Shown piece after piece: positions 24,684-33,059 of a stretch of 64,000 nucleotides of DNA; the stretch's first letter is position 1, and each line of letters opens with the position of its first letter. The position numbers and the translations under genes were made by a program. The stretch is from Rhizobium jaguaris (GTDB lineage Bacteria; Pseudomonadota; Alphaproteobacteria; Rhizobiales; Rhizobiaceae). The stretch is taken from assembly GCF_003627755.1 (NCBI RefSeq), contig NZ_CP032695.1:2480001-2544000 (forward strand), in the 5' to 3' direction. A model generated the notes under the pieces. That model saw nothing but the letters and a program-made list of their open reading frames with translations. It searched no databases and was not told where the DNA came from.

Positions 24684-25361
24684 GTGAATGAGTTCGCGCT
24701 TGCGTTCGCGCTTTTTCTGGGGCTGCACTCAGTTCCGGCGATCCCGGCCATTCGCTCTGCGATCATCCGGCGGACAGGGCGGTCTGCCTATTTCATTCTC
24801 TATTCGACGGTGTCGACCGCGGTGCTGATCTGGGTATTTCGTGCAGCCTTGGCTTTGGACTATATTCCACTTTGGGATTTCCAGCCTTGGCATGCCGCGA
24901 TAACGATTTTCTTGGCCCCTATCGGAATATTCCTCGTGATTGCCGGACTGCTGAGTTGCAATCCTTTGTCGGTGTCGCTGCGGACCTCAGGTCAGCGAGG
25001 GGCCATCGTTCTCGTCACACGTCATCCTGTCCTCTGGGGCTTTGCTTTTTGGGCCGTCGGTCATCTCGTGGCGAATGGGGACCTGCGCGCACTTTTCCTC
25101 TTTGGCGGATTTGCGCTTTTTTCACTCGGCAGCATCCCTCTGGCGGAAAAGCGGGCGCGAAATCGGCTGGGAACGTCTTGGACTGACGTAGCCGCTTCCA
25201 CATCCGTCTTTCCCTTCGCCGGCCTCTTGCGCGGACATGGACTTGGCATCGATATGCCCATCCTGTTCGGCGCCGTCGCAGCCGCGATCATTACCGGCTG
25301 GCTGCTTCTGGGAGGACACAGCTTCCTTTTCGGCGCCGACCCCATCGCCACTTTGATGTAA
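24684..25361 (+). CDS. nnrU: NnrU family membrane protein
   Basis: 225 residues starting at GTG 24684, with TGGAG 9 bases upstream. Six or so hydrophobic helices; contains the NnrU/isoprenylcysteine-methyltransferase-like signature (VLVTRHPVLWGFAFWAVGHLVANGD). NnrU is associated with nitrite and nitric oxide reductases and is regulated by NnrR in several alphaproteobacteria; related NnrU/PsdR or NnrS proteins also occur beyond denitrifiers. It converges on ubiD. Confidence 0.88.
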   Translation: MNEFALAFALFLGLHSVPAIPAIRSAIIRRTGRSAYFILYSTVSTAVLIWVFRAALALDYIPLWDFQPWHAAITIFLAPIGIFLVIAGLLSCNPLSVSLRTSGQRGAIVLVTRHPVLWGFAFWAVGHLVANGDLRALFLFGGFALFSLGSIPLAEKRARNRLGTSWTDVAASTSVFPFAGLLRGHGLGIDMPILFGAVAAAIITGWLLLGGHSFLFGADPIATLM

Positions 25362-25400
25362 AGCAAGTCAGCTGCCTTCGCCCGACCACGAAATGATCTG

Positions 25401-26906
25401 TCAGCGAAGGTCATGCTTTATCCTTTCCCATATCGCGTCCGTGCGAGCCGAAGCTTCCGCAGACATCGACAGAGGCCTTCCCCATTCACGATCCGTCTCG
25501 GAACCGATCTTGTTGGTGGCATCGCATCCCATCTTGGCCCCGAGCCCCGACTTCGGCGAAGCGAAGTCCAAATAATCTATCGGGGTATCTTCGATGATCA
25601 GGAGATCGCGACCGGCATCGAACCTCGTCGACATGGCCCAAGCGATATCCTGCCAATTGCGCACATCGATGTCCGGATCTACCACGATTATCAGCTTGGT
25701 ATAGTTGAACTGGGGCAACATCGACCAAAGCCCCATCATGACTCGCTTGGCCTGGCCGGGATATCTTTTTTCGATCGAGACGATGATCGTTCTGTACGAA
25801 CACGCCTCGGGCGGCAGCCATAGATCACATATTTCCGGAAACTGCTTTTTCACAATCGGCACGAAGAGCTCCGCCATCGCTTCGCCCAAGCACGAAGGCT
25901 CGTCCGGAGGTCGACCCGTGTAAGTCGACAGATAGACGGGCGATCGGCGTGTCGTGATGGCGGACAGATGGACGACGGGAAATGGCTCGACTGCGTTGTA
26001 GTAGCCTGTGTGGTCTCCGTAAGGTCCCTCGGGATGTGTCATTTCGGCTGAGACCATGCCCTCAAGTATGATTTCCGCATTCGCCGGCACCGGCATGGGA
26101 ACCGTCACCGCAGGCGATATCTCCGTCCTGGCCGATCGCAGCAAGCCGGCGAAATTTAGTTCGCTCACGCCCTCAGGCAGCGGCATCACGCCGGCAAGCA
26201 ACGTGGCAGGGTCGGCGCCGATCGCAATGACAATCGGCATGTCCAGACCCTTTCTTTGCCATTCGCGGTGATGCTTTGCCCCTCCCCTGTGTGCAAGCCA
26301 GCGAACGATGAGCGATTGATTATCGCGGACCTGCATGCGGTAGATCCCCACGTTGATATCAGAAGGATCGTCCGGGCTCCTTGTGATGACCAGCGGCCAG
26401 GTGACCAACGGAGCGGGTTCTGCGGGCCAGCACCATTGAATTGGCAGCTTCGAGAGATCCACGTCGCGTCCGCGAAAGACGATAGCCTGCGCTGGGGATT
26501 TTGCGCACTGTTTCGGACGTGCCGACATCGCCGCCCTCATGAGAGGAAGTTTGCTCCAAGCCTCGCGCAACGACCGCGGAGGGGCTGGACGATGAAGTTC
26601 CGCCAGCGTCGACGCGAGCAGAGGAAGTTCGCCCGGATTGATACCCAATCCGAGTTCGATCCTTTCCCGTGTCCCGAAAAGATTGACGAGCACCGGCATG
26701 TCAAGGGTCTTGCCTTCAGCATTCACCGGCGCTTCGAACAGCAATGCCGGACCTTGTTCTTTGATGGTTTTTTGATGCAGGGCCGCAACTTCATGCACGA
26801 GTGAAACGGGCTCTCTTACCCGCAGGAGAAGCCGCCGACGCTCGAGTTCATGCATAAAACTCTGGAGATCAAAAAATGTGGGCTGTCGCTGTTTGTCCGA
26901 TTTCAT
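25401..26906 (-). CDS. ubiD: UbiD-family decarboxylase
   Basis: About 501 residues from ATG 26906. UbiD hallmarks: DLQSFMHELERRRLL at the N-terminus, INVGIYRMQVRD and the prenyl-FMN site residues R and E in the EPSCLGEA region, and a C-terminal segment with DVRNWQDIAWAMSTRFDAGRD. It removes the carboxyl group from 4-hydroxy-3-polyprenylbenzoate using prenylated FMN from UbiX. It is divergent from ubiTUV, which fits a dedicated anaerobic ubiquinone set. The start is uncertain: a longer frame goes to 27017, but MKSDKQRQPTFFDL resembles usual family starts. Confidence 0.88.
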   Translation of the reverse strand: MKSDKQRQPTFFDLQSFMHELERRRLLLRVREPVSLVHEVAALHQKTIKEQGPALLFEAPVNAEGKTLDMPVLVNLFGTRERIELGLGINPGELPLLASTLAELHRPAPPRSLREAWSKLPLMRAAMSARPKQCAKSPAQAIVFRGRDVDLSKLPIQWCWPAEPAPLVTWPLVITRSPDDPSDINVGIYRMQVRDNQSLIVRWLAHRGGAKHHREWQRKGLDMPIVIAIGADPATLLAGVMPLPEGVSELNFAGLLRSARTEISPAVTVPMPVPANAEIILEGMVSAEMTHPEGPYGDHTGYYNAVEPFPVVHLSAITTRRSPVYLSTYTGRPPDEPSCLGEAMAELFVPIVKKQFPEICDLWLPPEACSYRTIIVSIEKRYPGQAKRVMMGLWSMLPQFNYTKLIIVVDPDIDVRNWQDIAWAMSTRFDAGRDLLIIEDTPIDYLDFASPKSGLGAKMGCDATNKIGSETDREWGRPLSMSAEASARTDAIWERIKHDLR

Positions 26907-27009
26907 CGGCGATGCAATCGGGAAAAAATAGGCGTCTGTCTTTGCTGCAAAGCAAACAATGGGAACTCCGCGCATCCTACGATGGTGCCTCACGACAAAC
27001 GAGGCACAG

Positions 27010-27516
27010 ATGCTCATCCAGCCAAAACTACCCGGAGCTATTAGGGTTGTTCCACTGCCGCTCGCTCAGCGGGTGGCGACGTTGCTTTTCGATCAAGTTC
27101 TCACCAAACACCCGGCTCTCTTCGATCGACTGGGTTGTTTCGAAACAAGCCGCTTTGCCTTCATACCCAACGATCTGCCGTTCGCCTTTCTTATATGCCC
27201 AGCAAAAAAGGCGATCCAAACCTTCAGGCGCGGCACCCGCATGGCTGCCGACGCCACGATCGAGGGACCGTTCTTCCTCTTGCTCGCGCTTGTCGAAGGT
27301 CGTGTGGATGGCGACGCGCTCTTTTTCTCACGGAGACTCACGGTTACCGGGAACATGGAGGCGGTGCTGGCTCTCCGAAACGCGCTCGACGACAATAATA
27401 TCGATCTTGCGGAGGATCTCGCCAGCACTGCCGGCCCACTGCAATCTGCCGTAAAAGTAGCGATTGTGTTTCTGCGCAGGCACGCTCTCACCGCGGAGGG
27501 CCTGGCGTGGAATTGA
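27010..27516 (+). CDS. ubiT: UbiT, SCP2-domain factor of O2-independent ubiquinone synthesis
   Basis: 168 residues from ATG 27010 (GAGGCACAG). An SCP2 lipid-binding domain covers about 35-140 (FIPNDLPFAFLICPAKK ... ADATIEGPFFLLLALVEGRVDGDALFF), as in UbiT/YhbT. UbiT is thought to bind quinone precursors. Its end overlaps the GTG of ubiU by 10 bases, the gene order seen in bacteria with the UbiTUV pathway. Confidence 0.88.
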   Translation: MLIQPKLPGAIRVVPLPLAQRVATLLFDQVLTKHPALFDRLGCFETSRFAFIPNDLPFAFLICPAKKAIQTFRRGTRMAADATIEGPFFLLLALVEGRVDGDALFFSRRLTVTGNMEAVLALRNALDDNNIDLAEDLASTAGPLQSAVKVAIVFLRRHALTAEGLAWN

Positions 27517-28484
27517 TATGCCCCGCAGGCACGCCTGCCGCTTTCCGTGAGGCAGTCGACGCTGGTGCCGACGCTGTCTATTGCGGATTTCGCGACGAAA
27601 CCAATGCGCGCAACTTTCCTGGTCTGAATTTCACACGCGAGGAATTGAGCCAGGCAATCCGATATGCGCGCTCCAAAAACGTCCGAACTTTCGTCGCGCT
27701 GAATACCTTCATGACAGCTGGTCGCGAGGAATTATGGCATACTGCCACCGACGATGCCGTGAGACTTGGCGCCGACGCGCTGATCCTCGCCGATTTCGGT
27801 CTGATGGCCTATACGGCCGAGAAGCATCCCGAACAGCGGCTGCATGTTTCGGTGCAGGCATCCGCTTCCAATGCGGATGCAATTTCATTCCTGGTGGAAA
27901 CATTTCGAGCGGCTCGCGTCGTGCTTCCGCGAACGCTGACGATCGCCGATATCGCCAGGCTTACCCCGAAGATCAATTGCGAGGTGGAAATTTTCGTGTT
28001 CGGAGGACTTTGCGTCATGGCCGAAGGCCGATGCTCACTTTCATCCTATGCGACGGGCAAATCCCCGAACATGAATGGAGTATGCTCTCCCGCCAGCCAT
28101 GTGACCTATCGTCAAGAGGGGACGGACCTGTTGTCTGAACTTGGCGGGTTTACCATCAACCGGTTCAGTGCCGGCGAGGCGACTGGATATCCAACACTTT
28201 GCAAAGGCCGTTTCGCCGTCGGCGACACCGAGGGATATGCCTTCGAGGATCCTGTCTCGCTCGAAGTTATGGATCAGTTGGAGGTTCTAAAAGCCGCGGG
28301 TGTTTCGGCGTTGAAGATCGAAGGGCGCCAGCGCGGAAAGGCCTATGTCGCAGAAGTGGTTGCCACCCTGAGAGCGGCCATGGAAGCGACTCCGGCCGAA
28401 CGTCTCCGCCTTCTCGCCCGGTTGCGCGTTCTCAGCGAGGGCCAGCAAACCACGCACGGCGCCTACGAGAAGCGGTGGAGATGA
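27507..28484 (+). CDS. ubiU: UbiU, anaerobic ubiquinone hydroxylation factor
   Basis: 325 residues from GTG 27507, preceded by GGAGG. A U32-type protein with four cysteines C169, C176, C193 and C232, the same positions known to bind a [4Fe-4S] cluster in E. coli UbiU. With UbiV it hydroxylates the ubiquinone ring using a non-oxygen donor (prephenate in E. coli). It is translationally coupled to ubiT and separated from ubiV by one base. Confidence 0.94.
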   Translation: MELICPAGTPAAFREAVDAGADAVYCGFRDETNARNFPGLNFTREELSQAIRYARSKNVRTFVALNTFMTAGREELWHTATDDAVRLGADALILADFGLMAYTAEKHPEQRLHVSVQASASNADAISFLVETFRAARVVLPRTLTIADIARLTPKINCEVEIFVFGGLCVMAEGRCSLSSYATGKSPNMNGVCSPASHVTYRQEGTDLLSELGGFTINRFSAGEATGYPTLCKGRFAVGDTEGYAFEDPVSLEVMDQLEVLKAAGVSALKIEGRQRGKAYVAEVVATLRAAMEATPAERLRLLARLRVLSEGQQTTHGAYEKRWR

Positions 28485-28485
28485 G

Positions 28486-29424
28486 ATGATGCCAAACGCC
28501 GCAATAGGACTGACCCTCGGACCCGTGCCTTATCTTTGGGAGGAAGAGCGCTGGCGGGACTTTTACTTCCGCATCGCCGACGAAGCGCCCCTGGACGTCG
28601 TTGTTCTGGGTGAAACCGTCTGTTCCAAAAGGTTGCACTTTACAGAGGCAGCTATTGGAGAGGTCATCGAAAGGCTCGAAGCGTCGGGGAAACTCGTACA
28701 ATTGTCGACGCTGGCTCTGGTGACCCTGGAACGGGAGTTGCAGTACCAGAAGGAAGTCGCGAGCAGCACAAGTCATATGGTCGAAGCCAATGACCTGTCG
28801 GCCCTCCATCTTTTACGCGGCCGACCCCATGCGGTCGGACCACTCGTGAATGTTTACAACGCATCAACCGCCAAGTTCCTTGCCAAAAACGGTGCGACGA
28901 CGATCTGCCTGCCGCCGGAACTGCCCGCTACGTCCGTACAGGTCATCACACGGGAATGCAGGGATATCCAATACGAACTATTCGCCTTCGGTCGACTGCC
29001 GCTCGCGATGTCGGCGCGGTGCGCGCATGCAAGATCCAAGGGAAAGATAAAGGACAATTGCCAATTCGTCTGCGGCCAGGACCCGGACGGCCTGGTGGTC
29101 AGCACCCTGGCCAAGAAGCCGTTTCTCACCTTGAATGGCGTCCAAACGATGTCATTCACATGTCAGGCAATCCTGCCGGATCGCGACCAGCTCGCGGCGC
29201 TTGGTGTAAATTCGCTGCGGCTTTCGCCACAAACTTGCGACATGGTTTCGGTTGCGCGCCTTTTCCGGAGCTTGATCTCGGGACAGATCGGAGGAGACGA
29301 AGCGGCAGAGGCGTTGCGTCGAATTTACCCTGACGTCCCGCTTTCGAACGGCTTTCATCACCAGCAAGCCGGTGCGGCGTGGATCGGCCGAAACCGCAAC
29401 GCTGAGATGGGCTCCGCCCAATGA
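28486..29424 (+). CDS. ubiV: UbiV, anaerobic ubiquinone hydroxylation factor
   Basis: 312 residues. A U32 protein with C46 and a downstream C-x12-C-x3-C pattern (RCAHARSKGKIKDNCQFVC), the spacing of the E. coli UbiV cluster ligands C180, C193 and C197. It forms a complex with UbiU. Together with ubiT, ubiD and hemN this makes the cell able to build ubiquinone and heme without oxygen, needed for nitrate respiration. The stop overlaps a possible small ORF as ATGA. Confidence 0.94.
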   Translation: MMPNAAIGLTLGPVPYLWEEERWRDFYFRIADEAPLDVVVLGETVCSKRLHFTEAAIGEVIERLEASGKLVQLSTLALVTLERELQYQKEVASSTSHMVEANDLSALHLLRGRPHAVGPLVNVYNASTAKFLAKNGATTICLPPELPATSVQVITRECRDIQYELFAFGRLPLAMSARCAHARSKGKIKDNCQFVCGQDPDGLVVSTLAKKPFLTLNGVQTMSFTCQAILPDRDQLAALGVNSLRLSPQTCDMVSVARLFRSLISGQIGGDEAAEALRRIYPDVPLSNGFHHQQAGAAWIGRNRNAEMGSAQ

Positions 29425-29570
29425 CGGATCTGACCGAAACCGCAATCCGCAGGGACGATCGGCATTTGGGCAGTGCAGACATCGCGGCTCGCTGTCCGCT
29501 CAAGCATGCCCTCATTTCCGTGCGCTTGATTGACTTGGCTCAAAGTCATCATCTCCCACGATCGGCATGA
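29421..29570 (+). CDS. Possible 49-residue ORF coupled to ubiV
   Basis: ATG 29421 overlaps the ubiV stop (ATGA) and opens a 49-residue frame starting MTDLTETAIRRDDRHLG. No family is recognised, and an FNR-like site at 29530-29543 lies inside it, so it may instead be untranslated spacer. Confidence 0.25.
   Translation: MTDLTETAIRRDDRHLGSADIAARCPLKHALISVRLIDLAQSHHLPRSA
29530..29543 (+). promoter_or_regulatory. Weak FNR-type site downstream of ubiV
   Basis: TTGACttggCTCAA keeps the TTGA-N6-TCAA core. It lies 113 bases before the ATG at 29656 and 34 bases before a second site at 29577. Confidence 0.45.
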
Positions 29571-29576
29571 TGATCC

Positions 29577-29590
29577 TTGAGAGCTGTCAA
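29577..29590 (+). promoter_or_regulatory. FNR-type site before the 91-residue gene
   Basis: TTGAGagctGTCAA has the TTGA-N6-TCAA core and ends 65 bases before the ATG at 29656, the distance seen for stronger boxes here. Confidence 0.55.
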
Positions 29591-29655
29591 ACCGTCACCC
29601 CATTCCTCGCAGGGATAAAAGCGAGCTCTCATCCCTGGGTCGACAGGAGGATCAA

Positions 29656-29931
29656 ATGCCATTGAGATTAATTAGCGGAATGCTGAGGTCGTCCGGCAAC
29701 GACGCCATGCTGATCATGGACACGGGCATGTTGAACCAATTCGTTCTCGTGACGAAGCAGGCCCTTCTTGATGTAGCGTCTCCGCCCCGCTGCGATGAAA
29801 GCCGGCTACAGCAGCACATCCAGATCTTCAGCAACATCGCCAGCGACAAATACGACCGCGGCGAAGTGAAACCTGACGGTCGCGTCTGGATCACCTCGGA
29901 TGACATCGCAAAGTGGAAACAGCTGCATTGA
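29656..29931 (+). CDS. Small hypothetical protein (91 aa)
   Basis: 91 residues from an ATG preceded by ACAGGAGGATCAA, a strong ribosome-binding site. Sequence MPLRLISGMLRSSGNDAML... with a C-terminal DGRVWITSDDIAKWKQLH; soluble, no signal peptide, one cysteine. Not recognised. Two FNR-type sites upstream suggest low-oxygen expression, so it belongs to the same programme as its neighbours. Confidence 0.7.
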   Translation: MPLRLISGMLRSSGNDAMLIMDTGMLNQFVLVTKQALLDVASPPRCDESRLQQHIQIFSNIASDKYDRGEVKPDGRVWITSDDIAKWKQLH

Positions 29932-30006
29932 TCCGCGCTGGTGCCGGATGACATCATGGGGCTGAGCCAGTATCCAATGGATACTATTGCTCAGCGCCCG
30001 CAGCCC

Positions 30007-30729
30007 TTACTCCTTACCGCCTTCCGCAAGGAGCGAAAGGCCTTCCGGATCGCGGACAAGAAGCTTTTGCCGGCCGCCTTCAACCAGTCCCCTTGCTTCC
30101 CAGGCGCTTAATATCCGGGAGACTGTAAAGAGCGTGGTTCCGGTCATCTCGGCGATATCCTGGCGTGAAATCTGAAAGTCGATGCGAATGCCGTTTGGCT
30201 CGCGCTTGCCGGCCTGCTGGCAAAGCCGCCAGACGACGTGGGCGACGCGACGTTCGACCTCCTCAGTGGACATTTCCCGGATACGTGTATGCGCCTCGTC
30301 GAGCCTCTGGCCGATCGTCTGCATGGTGGTGACTGCAAGACGCGGATTCTGCTCGACAAAATCCGGCCAGATCTCCGTCGGCCAGGACAGGGCGACGCTT
30401 TCGGCGGCGGCAATGGCCGTTCCAGGATAGTCCGAACGGCGGAGCGCTTTCGCAAAACCGAACAGATCGCCGGGATGCACGATGCGCACGATGATCTGCT
30501 GTCCGTCCTCGGTGACCTGAGTGACTTTCAGCCGCCCGTGCAGAAGAAGGAAAAAGCTTGTGGCTTCCTGACCCTGTTCGAACACGGCTTCGCCCAGAGG
30601 GATACGTCGCGACGTCGCATGGCTCAACAGCCGATCGAGATCGGCGTCGGTCATCTTGTCGAACAAGGCCAGCGACCTGACGACAGTCCGATCAATTTTC
30701 ACAAAGGTCCCTTTCGTCTCGCTCGTCAT
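30007..30729 (-). CDS. nnrR: NnrR-like Crp/Fnr regulator
   Basis: 240 residues from ATG 30729 (GAAGGCAG). A sensor domain (FEQGQEATSFFLLLHGRLKVTQVTEDGQQIIVRIVHPGDLFG), dimerisation helix (QRLDEAHTRIREMSTEEVERRVAHVVWRL) and a C-terminal helix-turn-helix ISRQDIAEMTGTTLFTVSRILSAWE. There is no Fe-S cysteine set. This pattern matches the NnrR nitric oxide-responsive regulators of rhizobia and Brucella, which control nir, nor and nnr genes. Assignment as NnrR is from recalled similarity and needs a tree. A single-gene unit. Confidence 0.75.
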   Translation of the reverse strand: MTSETKGTFVKIDRTVVRSLALFDKMTDADLDRLLSHATSRRIPLGEAVFEQGQEATSFFLLLHGRLKVTQVTEDGQQIIVRIVHPGDLFGFAKALRRSDYPGTAIAAAESVALSWPTEIWPDFVEQNPRLAVTTMQTIGQRLDEAHTRIREMSTEEVERRVAHVVWRLCQQAGKREPNGIRIDFQISRQDIAEMTGTTLFTVSRILSAWEARGLVEGGRQKLLVRDPEGLSLLAEGGKE

Positions 30730-30901
30730 CTGCCTTCTATCGCTGCCTGCCCAATCGAGAAAGGAGCCGTCTAGCCGCCAGCTTTGCTGCCCCTGCAGGA
30801 TGCCAATTGAGCTTTTCATCGAAGGGCAATCTTCCAGCAACACGGCAGATTTCATCTGAGGCTATATCCCTCTGAGATACTCCCGTCACTATCCAAAATG
30901 A

Positions 30902-32269
30902 CGCGCCGACTGCCGCATCCGGTTGATCTCAAATACCGCCATCGTAGCCGACGACAATTCGCCCCCGCCAAAGTTCTCCGATGTCGGCAAGCCCTCGCTT
31001 ACCCGACAACATTTCGCACCGAAGAAGTCGCCGCCAACGGCACAACGATCCATGTCCGTATCGGCGGCTCCGGTCCCCGCGGTTGTTCTCTTGCATGGAT
31101 ATGGCGAAACTGGTGACATGTGGGCACCGCTGGCAGCAGAGTTGATGCAAGATCACACTGTCATAGCACCTGACCTGCGAGGCATGGGTCTGTCGGCTGT
31201 TGCAACGGAAGGTTTCACCAAGAAGAACGAGGCTGAGGACGTCGCTGGCGTTGTGGAAGCGCTGCATGTCCGGCAGGCAGACGTGGTTGGCCACGACATC
31301 GGCAATATGGTCGCCTTCGCGTTTGCTGAATCCCATCCTGACCGCACGACGCGTCTGGTCATGATGGATGCGCCGGTACCTGGGGTCGGCCCATGGGACG
31401 AGATTTTGAAGACCCCGATACTCTGGCATTTCCACTTCGGTGGTCCTGACATGGAACGTCTCGTGGCCGGCCGCGAGCGGATCTATCTCGACCGTTTCTG
31501 GAACGATTTTTCAGCCGACCCTGCGCATTTTTCGGAGGACGCACGCAACCACTACGCTGAACTCTATGCAAAACCTGGTCGCATGCATGCGGGCTTTTCG
31601 CAATTTGCCGCTTTTGATCAGGACGCGATCGACAACCGCGCATTCCTTGCGAATGGGCGCCTGCAGATGCCGGTTCTGGCAATTGGCGGCGATCATTCGT
31701 TCGGGGATACCATGGCATTCATTATGCGGTTCGCCGCTGACGATGTGCACCAGGTCGTAATTGCCAATTCGGGCCACTGGCTCATAGAAGAGCAGCCGGC
31801 ACCTACCATCGCGGCCATTCGTGCATTCCTACAGAGCAAGGCGGCTTCCAAGGCGCTGCCGGAGACACGCCTTACCTTGGGGCAAGTTGATGCGCTGGCT
31901 AAAAAGCAGGGCGGGGCCGGCACATCAGGACGAAATGGCGTGCAGACCACGGTTCTCTCTGGAGATCCCAACGCGCCTGGCCCTTACACGATCGAAATCC
32001 GCGTCCCGGCACATGCGCGCATCGCCGCGCATACTCATCGCGACAATCGCACGGTATTGGTCGTTTCCGGCGAGTGGCATTTTGGTTATGGCGAGAAAGC
32101 CGCCGAGAAGGAGACGACCACGCTTGGGCCTGGCGGCTTTTACACCGAACCGGCCGGCGTGGCCCACTTTGCGTTCACGGGGGATGTGCCATCGGTTGTC
32201 TACATCACCGGCCAGGGTCCCTCCGACACCCAATATGTGAGCGCGGCGGACGATCCTTCGAAGAAATAG
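30902..32269 (+). pseudogene. Alpha/beta hydrolase-cupin gene with two frameshifts
   Basis: A long frame encodes an epoxide hydrolase/dehalogenase-like alpha/beta hydrolase (LLHGYGETGDMWAPLA, nucleophile D in GHDIGNMVAF, catalytic H in NSGHWLIEEQ), then a C-terminal cupin (IAAHTHRDNRTVLVVSGEW). Between about 31016 and 31075 the expected family sequence (FRTEEVAANGTTIHVRIGGSGP) is in another frame. A base seems lost after 31015 and one gained in the CCCC run at 31075-31078, restoring frame. The main frame also lacks an ATG near its N-terminus. The in-frame product would carry about 20 wrong residues before strand 1. Likely inactive, or affected by sequence errors. Confidence 0.7.
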
Positions 32270-32363
32270 GGCCGCGTGATCACGTCGTTCAAATGATGTG
32301 CAAGTCAGGGAGGGCTGATCCGTTCACTCCGCCAACGACAGCCTTGCCGTACAACAGTCATAA

Positions 32364-32962
32364 CCTCCACCAAAGGTGGAGGTTTGAAACGCTGCGCTTG
32401 AACCGCTAGAAGCGGTTTTGTTAGCGCTTAGTAGCTACGATTGAAGAGGTCGGCAAAGTCGGAAGCTTTGTCGGCCTTTTCCTGATTACGGATATATTGT
32501 CTGACGACCTGCTCGTTGTAGCCCGTCGTCGATACGAAATACCCGCGCGCCCAAAAGTGATAACCCTTGTAGCGGCGCTTGCGCGCATATTTGTTGGCAA
32601 CGTAAAGGGCTGTCTTGCCCTTCAAAAAGCCGACAATATGCGCAACCGAGTATTTCGGCGGGATCGATATCAACATATGCACATGGTCGGGCATCAAATG
32701 ACCCTCTTCGATCTGGCAGCCTTTCTGCTGTGCCAGCCGACGTAAGAGTTCTCCCAACTCACGCCGTACGTCCCCGTAGAGTCTTTTCGTTCGGTATTTG
32801 CTGCCAAAAACAACGTGATACTTGCAGTCCCACGTCGCATGCGAGAGCGTTTGCTCATCCATAGAACCTCCTTGTTCGAAGTCTGGGCCGCGCCAGCGGT
32901 TCAAGCAGGAGGTCTCTCAACTACCGTGTAGAACTCGTCCAGTCCTCCACCATAGGTGGAGG
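32364..32962 (-). mobile_element. IS200/IS605-family element (tnpA only)
   Basis: A single HUH transposase gene lies between two near-identical subterminal hairpins, CCTCCACC-AAA-GGTGGAGG at 32364-32382 and CCTCCACC-ATA-GGTGGAGG at 32944-32962, which differ only in the loop. This is the IS200 layout: no inverted terminal repeats, no tnpB. True ends lie a few bases outside these hairpins and could not be fixed. Confidence 0.85.
32428..32862 (-). CDS. tnpA: IS200-type Y1 transposase TnpA
   Basis: 144 residues from ATG 32862 (AAGGAGGTTCT). The HUH motif is PDHVHMLISIPP and the catalytic tyrosine lies in VVRQYIRNQE; KYRTKRLYG and HFWARGYFVSTTG are further family signatures. The enzyme excises and inserts single-stranded DNA. 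Intact. It sits between the damaged hydrolase gene and the GMC oxidoreductase terminator. Confidence 0.93.
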   Translation of the reverse strand: MDEQTLSHATWDCKYHVVFGSKYRTKRLYGDVRRELGELLRRLAQQKGCQIEEGHLMPDHVHMLISIPPKYSVAHIVGFLKGKTALYVANKYARKRRYKGYHFWARGYFVSTTGYNEQVVRQYIRNQEKADKASDFADLFNRSY

Positions 32963-32975
32963 TTTATTTATGGGT

Positions 32976-33005
32976 ATAAAAAGGCGCGCCGCAGGGGCGC
33001 GCCTT
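32976..33005 (-). terminator. Intrinsic terminator of GMC oxidoreductase gene
   Basis: A perfect 10-bp stem AAGGCGCGCC / GGCGCGCCTT (32981-32990 and 32996-33005) with a 5-base loop. On the minus strand it is followed by TTTTTATA. It lies 55 bases beyond the GMC stop codon. Confidence 0.88.
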
Positions 33006-33059
33006 CCAAAGTGGTCAAACCGCCAAACTCGCGCGTAGCGGTAGTAAAATGACAAAGTA

